From positions 11,057,100-11,121,099 of the forward strand of contig JAQFVV010000022.1 of NCBI GenBank assembly GCA_028023455.1: DNA of 64,000 nucleotides. Direction: 5' to 3'. Within the stretch, counting starts at the first letter, position 1. Each line of letters begins with the position of its first letter. Shown here in pieces: positions 1 through 10,500 of the stretch. Source of the DNA: Epiperipatus broadwayi. Lineage: Eukaryota > Onychophora > Udeonychophora > Euonychophora > Peripatidae. The position numbers and the translations under genes were made by a program. Under the pieces are notes generated by a model. That model saw nothing but the letters and a program-made list of their open reading frames with translations. It was not told the origin of the DNA and did not search any database.

Positions 1-555
1 CATGTCGTTTTTACATTTGCTTTAATCTAAATGATTTTTACATTGCACATTATCTAATCTTTTTCTTAGATTAATCTACTATCACTTTTATGAGATAGTT
101 TACATGTTGGTTTGTTTTTTAAATTAATTCAATCAGTAATCTTTTCAACTAATTACATTTCCAAAAGTTTTCTTTTACAAACAAATTTGATTCTAATTTT
201 CCCTATTTACTTATTTTTATACATTTTACTTTTTTATTTTTTTTTAATTTGTGAAAAAAATTTTTTAATTTAAAATGGAGAGTGAGCTTCAAATCCTTTT
301 CTATTTTAGATTCTCTCCCACCCACTTGCAATAAGAAGTTTTATTCTATTTAAAAAAACAAACAAACAATAAAACACAATCTTTTTATTTTACAAAAAAA
401 AAAAACATATTAAAAAAAAATCTTAATTAATTATTTCTTTAACTATTCTTTCAAATAACTTTGGTCATAATTTTTAAAAAAATTATGAATTGTAAAGCAT
501 GTAATGTAGATATATATAGGTTTTACAACACATATCTTACTAGTGCTACAATATA
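1..555. other. AT-rich sequence, no gene seen
   Basis: Low-complexity A/T runs dominate. I see no coding potential, RNA gene or recognisable repeat before the fold-back element that begins near 556. Confidence 0.6.
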
Positions 556-627
556 TTATAATTTTTTTATTATCTCATATACTTTAATGCAATCTTATTT
601 TATAATTTCTTTTTTATTTTGTTTACA

Positions 628-655
628 GTTTCAACTGACCTGCAGTCTTCATCAG
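628..655 (-). ncRNA. Hammerhead-like stem-loop (left arm)
   Basis: On the minus strand the order is CTGATGA, A, GACTG, a five-base loop, CAGTT, GAAAC. The core words CUGAUGA and GAAAC and a five-pair stem II (one G-U) are present. An extra A precedes stem II, stem III is almost absent and stem I pairs poorly. It is therefore hammerhead-like and probably not active. Confidence 0.35.
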
Positions 656-840
656 AGCTTCAACATTTAAACATATAACCATTATTTTATATACATATTA
701 ATATACATATTTTATATTACTTTAATAATTATATTTAACTTTGATTTTATAGCTTTCTTCTCTTATTTCTTACTTATATTTGTTATTATTTTCTATTTAT
801 TTTTACTTTCATTTTATTCCTATGTTTAAATGTTGTAACT

Positions 841-868
841 CTGATGAAGACTGCAGGACAGTCGAAAC
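841..868 (+). ncRNA. Hammerhead-like stem-loop (right arm)
   Basis: CTGATGA (841-847), A, GACTG (849-853), loop CAGGA, CAGTC (859-863), GAAAC (864-868). Stem II is a perfect five pairs. As in the left arm, there is an unpaired A before stem II, and no good stem III or stem I can be drawn, so ribozyme activity is doubtful. Confidence 0.4.
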
Positions 869-999
869 TGTAAGCAAAATAAAGAAAGAATTATAAAAAA
901 AGATTGCATTAAAGGACATAAGAGAAGATAAAAAAAATTTAATATCTATGAATATATGAAGAGAAGTGAAAAAAAGTAAAGGAGAAGATATAAGATATA

Positions 1000-3880
1000 T
1001 AATTTTGCCAACAATTTTTCTGTTTGTTCATTTGCTTTTCACTACTTTTAAGCTTTTCCCTTTTTCATACATTTAATTGCACATCTCACTTCTTCATTAA
1101 AAATGCTTGACAATTCAGATTACTGTGTACTATCACCATGAGTATTGCAGTCATAATAAGAATAGACTAGCAAATAAATATAATACAAGTAATTAAAATT
1201 TTTGATGCTTATTTGACAACAAGTTAACAATAATGAAGTAATAATTATTAAGGCTTACATAAAATATTAGATAACGCTTAGATATAATATTAAATGATGC
1301 ACATATATAGCTATGGAGGTGTATTAAATCATAATAAAGCCAAAATGGCCTATAAAAGTCCGTAGATCCACTTTTGATTTTTGATGATGGAATTCACTGG
1401 GTACATCTGTAGTCCTCTTGAACACTTGAGCTTTGCAGTTCCTTGGTTACAACACAATCAGTTCTGTCAGTATGTTTGAACGAATCTCAATTCTTCTTAC
1501 AGATGCGCTTTTATCCTGTTCAAGACCATTCCCAGTTAGCAACTTTAAACATGGAACTTTCTAGATCAATCAAGTTGCTATTAATGCTATCTCTATTTCT
1601 GGAACAAGAACCAATCTTTAATTGTATCAACTTAATCAATCACAATTATTTCATACTCATGGAAATCTTTAAGAATGCTTATCAGAAATATTTTTATTTA
1701 AATAAAACATGTATAACTTTCTCTTTTGTTTCATAAACAATTTCAGTTTATTTATTTCCAACATAGCATAATTTACATTATTTCTAAACATTACTTCAGT
1801 TTGCATTATTCTAAACATAGCATAGTAATTATAATGGTTACTTTTTTATCATATAATTCTTGTAGAATTGTTTCATACATTTCAGCATGTTGTCTCTCTT
1901 TTTAATAATAGTTCCACAATTTTCTTTCATTGATGGAATAACTTTTCTTCCAACACCAAGTTGTTTTATACTTTTGAAACCTTTTTATTGCTTTTCTTAA
2001 CATTTCACAATTATATCACTATAAACTCATTTTTACACAGTTTTAAATAATTCCAAATATTGAATTTTCATTCATATATCACTTTTAAATATTGATATAT
2101 CCCTTTTTTCTCATATATTGTCATCTCAGTTATTTATTAGAGAATTATGTTTTTACACCCAGCTATCTTTGTTGCAGTTCTTAATATAATATTAGTCATT
2201 TTTTTTATTATTTCTCTTAAGTTTGAGAAACCCCATCTTTAAAATTTAACAATATTTTATAATGAAATGTACATTCTAATTTAAATTCATTGAAATGTTT
2301 CTGAAGGTTAAGAATGTCAATGACCTTGTCTTTTTTAATAGTTTTCATCTCTTTAAACTTATAGATACATTTCACTAAGCAATGACCATTTCCTATGTTA
2401 AATCTATTAAGAACATTATAATTCTAAAATATTTATTTTTGTTAATTAAAATATAACCCAATTATGCTTTACTTTCAATTGAATAATTCCAATGTTTATT
2501 TCCATTTTTCTCAAAAAAAAAAAAAAACATAACATAGTTTTTCTTTTTCTGAAAGTTTCACAAATCTGAGTTCTTGATCATTTCCATCATTTAAATCTCC
2601 TATCACAATTTTAAAATGTTATTTGGTGATCAAATGCATTTTGTATATCTATATAAACATATAAACATCACATGATCACCATGCAATACATATAGTGAGT
2701 TTTGCCTGTTTTAATAATCTATATAAACATCCTTTACGTCTTCATCACAATGACAATTATTTGGGAAATAAACCTGAATTATCTGTATTTGGTATCTTCC
2801 ATTAGGATAAAAAATTAATCTTAACACTTTGATATATTACCGATCTCCACAATGTTTGTTTTTTCAATTTTTATTTATAATGAATCCCACCCCATTTGAA
2901 TCTCCAATATTTGTGCCTTTATAATAAAATATTAACTTCACAAAGCACAATGACTCACTTAATATGACAAAGTTATTCTTTGAATTCATATAATTTTCCT
3001 TCACTTGAAAGTGATCTGCAATTATTGCTAGCAAAATAAATATCATCATTGAATGGCAGCCTGGCTCGACAGTTGTGAATCTTAATATCCTCTACCTTTG
3101 GCTACCAACTGTTGTCTTGGCTAATGACTTTACACCGCCTTGGAGTAAAGGCATAATTTAGTTTTGTCCATAATAGTTACAAATAATTAAAAAAAAAATT
3201 ATTCATATACATATTTTTTGTGCCTCATCAGGCAATCGAGGAGACCATTGTGTTTTTTGATCTTGGATTTGGTGGTAAAAGGCCAATAAACTCACTATGT
3301 GTTGATGGGTATTGGGGGTCAGTTCACTCATGTTCATTTACCATATAAATAGTCACTAGAAATAGTATGTAAGTGAATATTAGGAATTCATTTTGCTCAG
3401 TTCCTTTAAAGCCTCAAAAAGAAATCAAAAAGTCTCCTTTCAATCAATAGCAAATTCCTTCCTGCACCATTAATATGCAATTATTTACCAAGTAATATAC
3501 AATATGTAAGTGCAATATAGCATAAACTACACTGATTATTTGTAATATCAATCCCGATTAATTTGTAGTGATTTGTACAATCAAACTTGCTCTTTATTGT
3601 TTTCAGTCAGTCCTTCTAATTTATCCCTTTATTTAAAACGTTGCTTTTTTAACTTCCAGTTCTCTGAAGTATTAAATCTTTATCAGATAGATTTGTTTTA
3701 GCTGTTTATAAATTGCTATATCAATTTTTTGTTTTTCTTTTGTAAACAGAAATTGTAGTTCGTTATAAGTACAATAATTTTAATTAACACATTCATTTCT
3801 AGACTGATTTAACACTACTTTTTATTTATAAGACAATTTTTATGATATATTATTTACTTCACTTTTCATATTTCTATTTT
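1000..3880 (-). mobile_element. Decayed RTE-type LINE, antisense copy 1
   Basis: Read on the minus strand, this matches the better preserved LINE at 25741-28535. About 3040-2160 is the endonuclease region (it contains YYKGTNIG and GVGFIINK). About 2160-1740 is the linker before the reverse transcriptase, and 1140-1000 is the next reverse transcriptase segment. About 3040-3880 is shared 5' sequence, found again at 24300-25740 and 30770-31040. A block of about 600 bp at 1145-1740 is absent from the sense LINE but is shared in shortened form with the antisense copy at 20866-25740, so the two antisense copies share a common ancestor. Many stops and frameshifts leave no usable reading frame. Confidence 0.75.
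2661..2716. repeat. Miniature family B fold-back remnant
   Basis: This 56-bp insertion is flanked on both sides by the 14-bp direct repeat ATCTATATAAACAT (2647-2660 and 2717-2730). It consists only of the two ends of family B, AACATCACATGATCACC and GTGAGTTTTGCCTGTTTTA. The related LINE copy at about 23210 lacks it, which confirms insertion. Confidence 0.75.
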
Positions 3881-4210
3881 ACTATTATAGCCCAATCAAT
3901 TTGAATTTATCTATCAAAGATTCTATTTAATACAACAAACAAAAAATAATTTGTAATCTTCCAAAACACTTTTCTATATTTACGTAGCGGAAAAATTACA
4001 GGTTCACCAGAAGTGAAATCTATGCAATTGCTAATAAGTAAATATTTGCATGATATATACTTTATCTTAAAATAATAACTAAGATGAGAAAGTATATATT
4101 TTGGAAAACATTTGGACATCAAAATATTGTGATTGTAAGAATGAAAATAATAGTTTAATTGCTCTCTTCAGCTGTGACTAGTAAAAAAAAATAATTTATC
4201 AAAATAGTTT
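3881..4210. other. AT-rich spacer
   Basis: The match to the LINE 5' region stops near 3880. Nothing recognisable lies between it and the palindrome at 4211. Confidence 0.5.
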
Positions 4211-4404
4211 TAATATTAAATCAGCTATGCTCTTTATTACTGTTTTACAATGCGTTTATTCCAACGCCCTATGACAGTTTCGATTGAAACTGTCATAGGG
4301 AGTTGGAATAATAGCATTGTAAAACAGTAATCGAAACTGTCATAGGGGGTTGGAATAAACGCATTGTAAAACAGAAATAAAGATCGTAGATGATTTAATA
4401 TTAT
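4211..4404. repeat. 194-bp palindromic element with an extra internal arm
   Basis: The arms 4211-4281 and 4331-4404 are inverted copies of about 70 bp, ending in TAATATTAAATCA and TGATTTAATATTA. Between them, 4286-4326 is a third, truncated arm in the same orientation as the right arm, so the core (TTCCAAC..CCCTATGACAGTTTC) occurs three times. No coding capacity and no hammerhead core is visible. Confidence 0.8.
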
Positions 4405-5537
4405 ATGGATTTGGCAATACAATAAGAAAAGGTCAAAATAGCTTTAGTTAGTAGTTATAGCTCAATAAAATACATAGTTTACTATTAAAATATAGTAGTT
4501 AAAAACAATAAATAAAAAAGCTGAAAATAGCGAGAATGATTGACTAGAAGAGATGAATTCTATGGGAGACAGCTAGTTGTGAATAAATAAATATTTACAT
4601 TATGTATTTTTCCTGATTTAAAATAATTATCAGAATGATGAAGTGTATAATTTGGGAGACATTCGGACATCTAAATGTTATGATTGATTGTAAGAATGAA
4701 AACAGCTCAATGTTTAATTGCTCATTTCAACTACGATTATTAAAGAAGAAAACTAATTTATCGGAATAGCTCGATAAAATATAGAAGTTACTACTTTATA
4801 ACGTTATATATTCTAGTTTGACATTGGCGCTAATGTAGGCGTGGCGGGTGGTTAAGAGAGAAAGCCGCCCTAACGATTCCAAAAAAGCAATACAATAATA
4901 GGTATATAATGTAATTAAATGTCATAATTATTTGATGTTATTTTATTATAGCTTTAACTTTTTTATTACATATTTGGTAAGTTAGCATTTTTTTTTTTTA
5001 AAAAGCCGTATTTAATAAAAGCATGAACCAATTAATAAAATCGATTTCAAAGAATACTTTTATCTTTGACACAATAATATTTTATATAATATCTACACAA
5101 TAAAAATTTAGTTATTGTGTTTTCTCGAGAAAATGAATAATAACCTATATTTTGAATCCCAGAATTTGGAAATCTTGATGTAATACAAAATTAATTACTA
5201 CACGTCCACCGGTAATGATACATAATTATATCAGTAGATCTTATTAAACGCAAATGATGTTCTGTGCTCTTAAACATTATAGTGGGCTAGAGAGCTAAAA
5301 GAAATTAAGTCGAACTTCAATCTATCAGTTCCGTTATTCAAACATCGCATTATATACAGAGCAACTAATCAAACAATTAGGAATTATTTTGAGAGCAGCC
5401 ATATTGAATTGCGAGCTGGAAGTCTCTACACTTTAAAAAAGCATTGTACGGATCTGTAGCATAAAAAAAAACGAACCCTTACCAGTAGTAACACGTATTT
5501 GAAAACGTTAGTTTCAAATTTACTGCTTAAAAGAAAA
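4405..5537. promoter_or_regulatory. Upstream region of UTP6 (putative promoter and 5' UTR)
   Basis: AT-rich DNA with a short GC-richer patch at 4820-4875 (GGCGTGGCGGGTGG). No exon or repeat was recognised. Because the UTP6 reading frame begins at 5538, the promoter should lie here, but I cannot assign a TATA box or a transcription start. Confidence 0.35.
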
Positions 5538-7319
5538 ATGGCGGAATTTGTTCAGTATCGTCTTGAAGGTATGATAAGTGAATTGGAACAAATGGAAAGA
5601 GTTGGCTTATTTACTAAGCATGAAATAAAAATAATTATTAAAAAAAGAAAAAATTTTGAATACAAGATTCAACGCCGTGTTAAGTCGAAAGAAGACTATT
5701 TAAAATATATTCAGTATGAATTTTCTTTAGTCAAGCTTTTAGTGAGACGGCGGGAGAAAATTGGTTACTTTTTCAAAAGGGATGAACTGGAAAATGCTGT
5801 TTATCACCGAATAAGCTCTCTCTTTAGGATTGTAATTTATTCATTTCAGTCTGATATCAATTTATGGCTTTCATATATAGGTTTCCTGAAAAAAATCACG
5901 TGGACGTTAACACTTAGTAAAATTTTAATGAGAATGTTACAAGTTCATAGTCGGAAATCTAAACTATGGGTTTATGCTGCTAAATGGGAATTTGAAGATA
6001 ATAACAGTCCTGATAATGCACGTTCGTTATTTTTGAGAGGTTTGCGGTTTAATCCTGAATCAAAAGATCTTTGGTTAGAATATTATCGAATGGAGCTTAT
6101 GTACGTTGATATGATTCTTAAAAGAAGAGCAGTATTAAAAGATCAAGATATTGAACAAGATCCTGACTTGAGCGATGATGTGCTGAAAGGTGATGTTGCA
6201 TTAGTTATCATACAAAATGCTCATCATAGTATTCCTGATCCTAATTTTTTGCTATCGTTTTTACCAATTTGTCATCGCTTTCCTTTCGTTACTTCTCATG
6301 AAAACTATATTTATGATGAAATAATGAAATGTTATAAGGATAATGAATTAACATGGAAAGCATTAGCAACAAGAGATGAGTACAGACAAAAGGAATTAAT
6401 AGATCATTTTGTTTTGGAAGGAAAAAATAGAATAACAGTTCTTAAAGAACTGAATCAAAGAACGGTATCAGTTTTCGAAGATGCCATAGAAAAACTTCCA
6501 ACTGAAAAAATGTATACTTTTTATATTGAATATTTATTAAAACGTCTTAAAGATGGAGAAAATAAAGTTAGAGTAAAACAGGTGAAGGGAGTTCTGAATT
6601 TATTTGAACGTGCAGATAGTAAAAATTTTATTTCAGCTGAATTTTATGAGAAATGGATTACGGTGTTGTTACATGTAGGTCTTATCACCAAAGCTAATTC
6701 ACTAGTTTATTTAGCAATTTCAAAATTTTCACAAAACCCACAGTTATGGAAAAGCCTAATCCTAATAGAGATTCATTTAGAAACATCTCCGCAAAAAATA
6801 GAAGAGCTTTTTAATTCTGCATTAAAAAAAGTGCCAGCCGAGGATAATATGCTAATTTGGGATCTTCATTTACAATGGCGTAGTTTATATAATCCAGAAG
6901 AATTATATAATAATCTTAATAACATATCAAAAATATCTCAAGATATTAATTTTCCTCATAAAGATGTCTATTTAGAACTTGTTATGATGAAAGAGGGTTT
7001 ATTGAAGGCTAGAAATATTTATGAGAAGTTTCGGTATTTGCCGCCTCCATCATATAGCTTCTTTCAGAAAATGGTTACTTTTGAATCCAATCAACCCAAT
7101 TATGAAGTTGATAAAGTGAGACGTTGTTATGAAGATGCCTGCCAGGTTGTTGGAAAAAATATTATAGATTGCTGGTTGGAGTACATAAAGTTTGAGATGA
7201 CTCACCCTAAGGCAAATCCATTAAATGCTAATTGTATACATTGGAAAGCAGTTAAAATTCTGCACCCAGATTTGGTTGAACTATTCATTACTAAACATAC
7301 TTTATATAAAACTTTGTAA
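5538..7319 (+). CDS. UTP6: U3 small nucleolar RNA-associated protein 6 (UTP6) homologue
   Basis: UTP6 is a nucleolar component of the UTP-B part of the small-subunit processome, which binds U3 snoRNP and is needed for early 18S rRNA maturation. The frame gives 593 residues, close to the family's usual length of about 600. The N-terminus (MAEFVQYRLEGMISELEQ, residues 1-18, then KSKEDYLKYIQYE at 49-61) is the conserved UTP6 N-terminal domain. HAT-type helical repeats follow, for example NLWLSYIGFLKK (about 108-119), SKLWVYAAKWEFED (141-154) and ARSLFLRGLRFNPESKDLWL (161-180), and more near the C-terminus (CWLEYIKFEMTHP). I chose the ATG at 5538 because its context, AAAAATGGCG, is favourable and it gives the conserved N-terminus. 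An in-frame ATG at 5499 would add 13 residues. The gene has no introns and no internal stops, so it appears to be under selection. Confidence 0.93.
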   Translation: MAEFVQYRLEGMISELEQMERVGLFTKHEIKIIIKKRKNFEYKIQRRVKSKEDYLKYIQYEFSLVKLLVRRREKIGYFFKRDELENAVYHRISSLFRIVIYSFQSDINLWLSYIGFLKKITWTLTLSKILMRMLQVHSRKSKLWVYAAKWEFEDNNSPDNARSLFLRGLRFNPESKDLWLEYYRMELMYVDMILKRRAVLKDQDIEQDPDLSDDVLKGDVALVIIQNAHHSIPDPNFLLSFLPICHRFPFVTSHENYIYDEIMKCYKDNELTWKALATRDEYRQKELIDHFVLEGKNRITVLKELNQRTVSVFEDAIEKLPTEKMYTFYIEYLLKRLKDGENKVRVKQVKGVLNLFERADSKNFISAEFYEKWITVLLHVGLITKANSLVYLAISKFSQNPQLWKSLILIEIHLETSPQKIEELFNSALKKVPAEDNMLIWDLHLQWRSLYNPEELYNNLNNISKISQDINFPHKDVYLELVMMKEGLLKARNIYEKFRYLPPPSYSFFQKMVTFESNQPNYEVDKVRRCYEDACQVVGKNIIDCWLEYIKFEMTHPKANPLNANCIHWKAVKILHPDLVELFITKHTLYKTL

Positions 7320-7500
7320 AAATGTTTTTTTTTTTCCATTTTTAGATAGTTGTATTTTATCTTCTACCAAGAAAAAATCAATGTGACAACTTACGTTTAA
7401 CATTAACAGCAGCAATCCAATCAAACTATTTTAGCATGAGTAATCAATGGACTGCAAATCACTAGTGTCCAACATCACTTAATTTGAACAATTGACCAAT

Positions 7501-7550
7501 AATAAATTTGGAAGAAGTAATGATTTTTATTTGAAAAATAAATGAATAAA
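7501..7550 (+). terminator. Candidate polyadenylation signals of UTP6
   Basis: AATAAA occurs at 7501-7506, 7537-7542 and 7545-7550, about 180-230 bp after the UTP6 stop codon. The position is plausible for the mRNA 3' end. AATAAA is common by chance in such AT-rich DNA, so the choice among them is open. Confidence 0.4.
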
Positions 7551-10500
7551 TAGAGAAAGAGAAAAGGCAACCAAAAAACAACTGGAGATTTAATTAAGAA
7601 TTATCATTTTCATATCTTGATTACTCAAAATCATATTTTTAAAGGAAAAGACTAGTATGAAATACATCTACTAATGCAGATATATTCTATTTTTTTTGAT
7701 AATTATTTACATTATTATAAGATGTTTATACAATTATAATCACCAGAAATAAGTGTCAATAGATGTGATACCTAAAGCTATTTTCCATTTCATATTTACA
7801 TGTGTGATCTGGAAAACTGAAACTTTATTTTGTGGAAAATTTTCTAATTTGTTGCTTCATATAATTTTTATTTTTAATTGCAATAAGAGAATTTAAAAAA
7901 ATATTTCAGAATATAATTAAAGAACAAATATATATTTGTTGTTGTCATTGACATTATTTTACTGTTTGTTATTGTGTTAAAAATTTAGATATACCTATAA
8001 TTTACCAAAGAAACACTAATCGACAAATGAAGTATACATATTGCTAATGTTTGAAAATAATTTATTCAAAAAACCAGTAAATATAATGAATAAAAACATG
8101 GATGTATTATATTTAGCAACCAAAGCAATATATAATGAATAGGCTTGCTTCATATTTTGCAAAATAAATAAAAACTTAATCATATTAACATTCACTACAG
8201 TATATATATGAAAGTAATTGTCAGTAATTATTTATATTTGTCCTTAAATGAGTTTTCATTTATGCAAAATTTGAAACTACCTATTAATGATGATGGTATT
8301 TTACTATGATGATGGTATTTTACTAATTGTTTGTTTATTTTCATCATTTAATGTTTTTAGAAAAATTTATTTTTAAATACATCGAACTGTTAGCAATAAG
8401 AACATAGATTAAATATATAATACAACATTTTTGGGAAGTAATATAATTTTATTCCTTTTCTTATGTATTGATTTCTATATATATCGTATCATTTCTAACT
8501 TTCTTAAACATTTCAATAATACCATTTTTTTGTATCAAAACTATTAAGTATTGATATAAAAAAATAGAAATATTGAAGTATTTAAGAAAGTTGAAAATTA
8601 TACATTTTTGAGTGATATTTTTCTCTCTTCAGTTATTGCTAGCCTGGTCAGTTATAGAGAATTGAACCTGGGTCTTTAAAAATATTGAATTTAAGGTGAT
8701 GGTTTAAATTCAGAATGTTTCAGGTTTTTTTCCCATGCTAGTATTATCACTTTTCAAGCCAGAATTTCTTGAAGAAAAGACAATAATCCTACTCAAAACA
8801 TATACTAATCTATATGATATTACTAACAGCAAAATGTATTTGAAAAGTTTGAAATTGTCTAAAAACATTTAATATTACATGATGGAAATAATTATTACAT
8901 GATGGATATAATTACTACTATTATTTCCCATGTTTTTATTTAGTACACTACTGTTATGGATTTTATTTCTTTTCTAATTAAATTATTCTTAAGACATTAG
9001 AAATATATGCACTTTATTTCTTTTCAATTAGTTTTTTTTTTTATTTATTTATTATATAACTTCATTTAATGGGATAGACTTCAAAGGAGCGGAAGGATTT
9101 ATCTTCATTTTTCAAGCTCAAAATGATAATTAATGTTTAAAATACTTTTCAGACTAAAAATAATATTTAAGGCTTTCAATACTGCTTAAAATTTGTGTAT
9201 TCATATTTTTTACTTTTTGAAATCAAATATGTTCACTTCAAACTATTGTATGTAGAGTATTGATATATTAAATAAATAAATTTATCTTGTGTGAGTAAAA
9301 AAAAAAAAGAAGAAGACATAATTATGGCCATTCTGACAACTTTTTATCCATAGCAACAGTGAAAAAAATTGGTTTAGTAGTAATTTTATAAATACAAGAT
9401 TTTCTAGTTTATTAATTTACTATGTCAATTCACTGCAAATAATTGTTGATCACTGCAAAAATATTCTTTCCCAGAGTTGATGGTATATAAACCGAGACAT
9501 TTGCCTAGTGTCAAAAAAAAAAGAAGACCTCTCAATACTTTGATGGATGTAAATAATAATTTTCTGCTTATAAATATGAAAAATAAAGTGAAAATCAATA
9601 AAAGTCATTTAATATATTTATTTTTAAACAAATCTCAAACATTTTTTTTCTCTTAGCTTATTAAAATCTTTGTCAAAATGATGTTGGATTAACTTATTAA
9701 AAATAATGAAAAAAGTAAAAATAAAAGATCTTTGCCTAATCACTTTGAAGCTGAATATAAGTTTATCTCCATTTAACTTATATACAAGAAACTTTACAAG
9801 TTATAATCAAAAAAAAATTTTTTTTTTTGCTACTAATCAGAAGTCCTTTTTTTTTTTTTTTAAAAAAAAATGAAATGAAATTAATAAACAGCTACCCACA
9901 ACGAAGTGTTTTAAATTTTTATATAAATATATTAAATAATTAAAAAATATGTATAAATTATGATCTTTAGATTAGTTTTATCAAATGCCATGATTCTTGG
10001 TGGTTATTTGAACATTTTGCAAAAACATTTATTTTTAATTATATAAGTTTAAAACTTTTTCTTCTGCATAATGGTTTATTAGTTTTAATGTATTTAAATA
10101 CATTATTCTGTGTTAATATTGCTAAAGATTTAAAGTAAAAAAATGCTTGTTTATTATAAATGATTACAATTGGTCTACAAGTATTAAATTTTTTGCACTT
10201 GCAACTTTGATATCCACTACTTATTAATAACCATTCGTTATATTAGAAATTATCTCTAGTTCAGATATAACTTTAATTCTTCAGATTAATATATCTGGCT
10301 TTATATAAACACATGGAATAGTTTGACTTTATCTCCTTTTTCAAGTGATTTCTTTTTAAGATATATTGGAAATTTCTTTATCATATATTCTTGAAACATA
10401 TGAACAAAGACATCTGAAAAAGAGATCTGTAAATGCTGTCCCAAATAAACATTACTAATATTTGTATGGAAATTTAATTTTTATGCTCAAAAAGCAAAAA

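Larger units (their letters stand above)
556..945. repeat. Fold-back element, family E, copy 1
   Basis: Two arms of about 120 bp (roughly 560-680 and 822-940) are inverted copies of each other. Each carries the block TTACAGTTTC-RACTG..CCTGCAGTCTTCATCAGAG. A spacer of about 140 bp of plain AT-rich DNA separates them. Sequence to the right (to about 1000) resembles the right part of the family E element at 54051-54273, so the element may extend that far. No transposase is encoded and no clear target-site duplication could be fixed here. Confidence 0.7.

Noticed and set aside
1443-1736. A 97-codon plus-strand frame
   Set aside because: It lies in the insert shared by the two antisense LINE copies and is mostly missing from the other copy; no domain recognised.
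2864-3049. A 61-codon minus-strand frame that could be a small gene
   Set aside because: Its C-terminal half (YYKGTNIG..GVGFIINK) is the LINE endonuclease; it is part of the antisense LINE relic.
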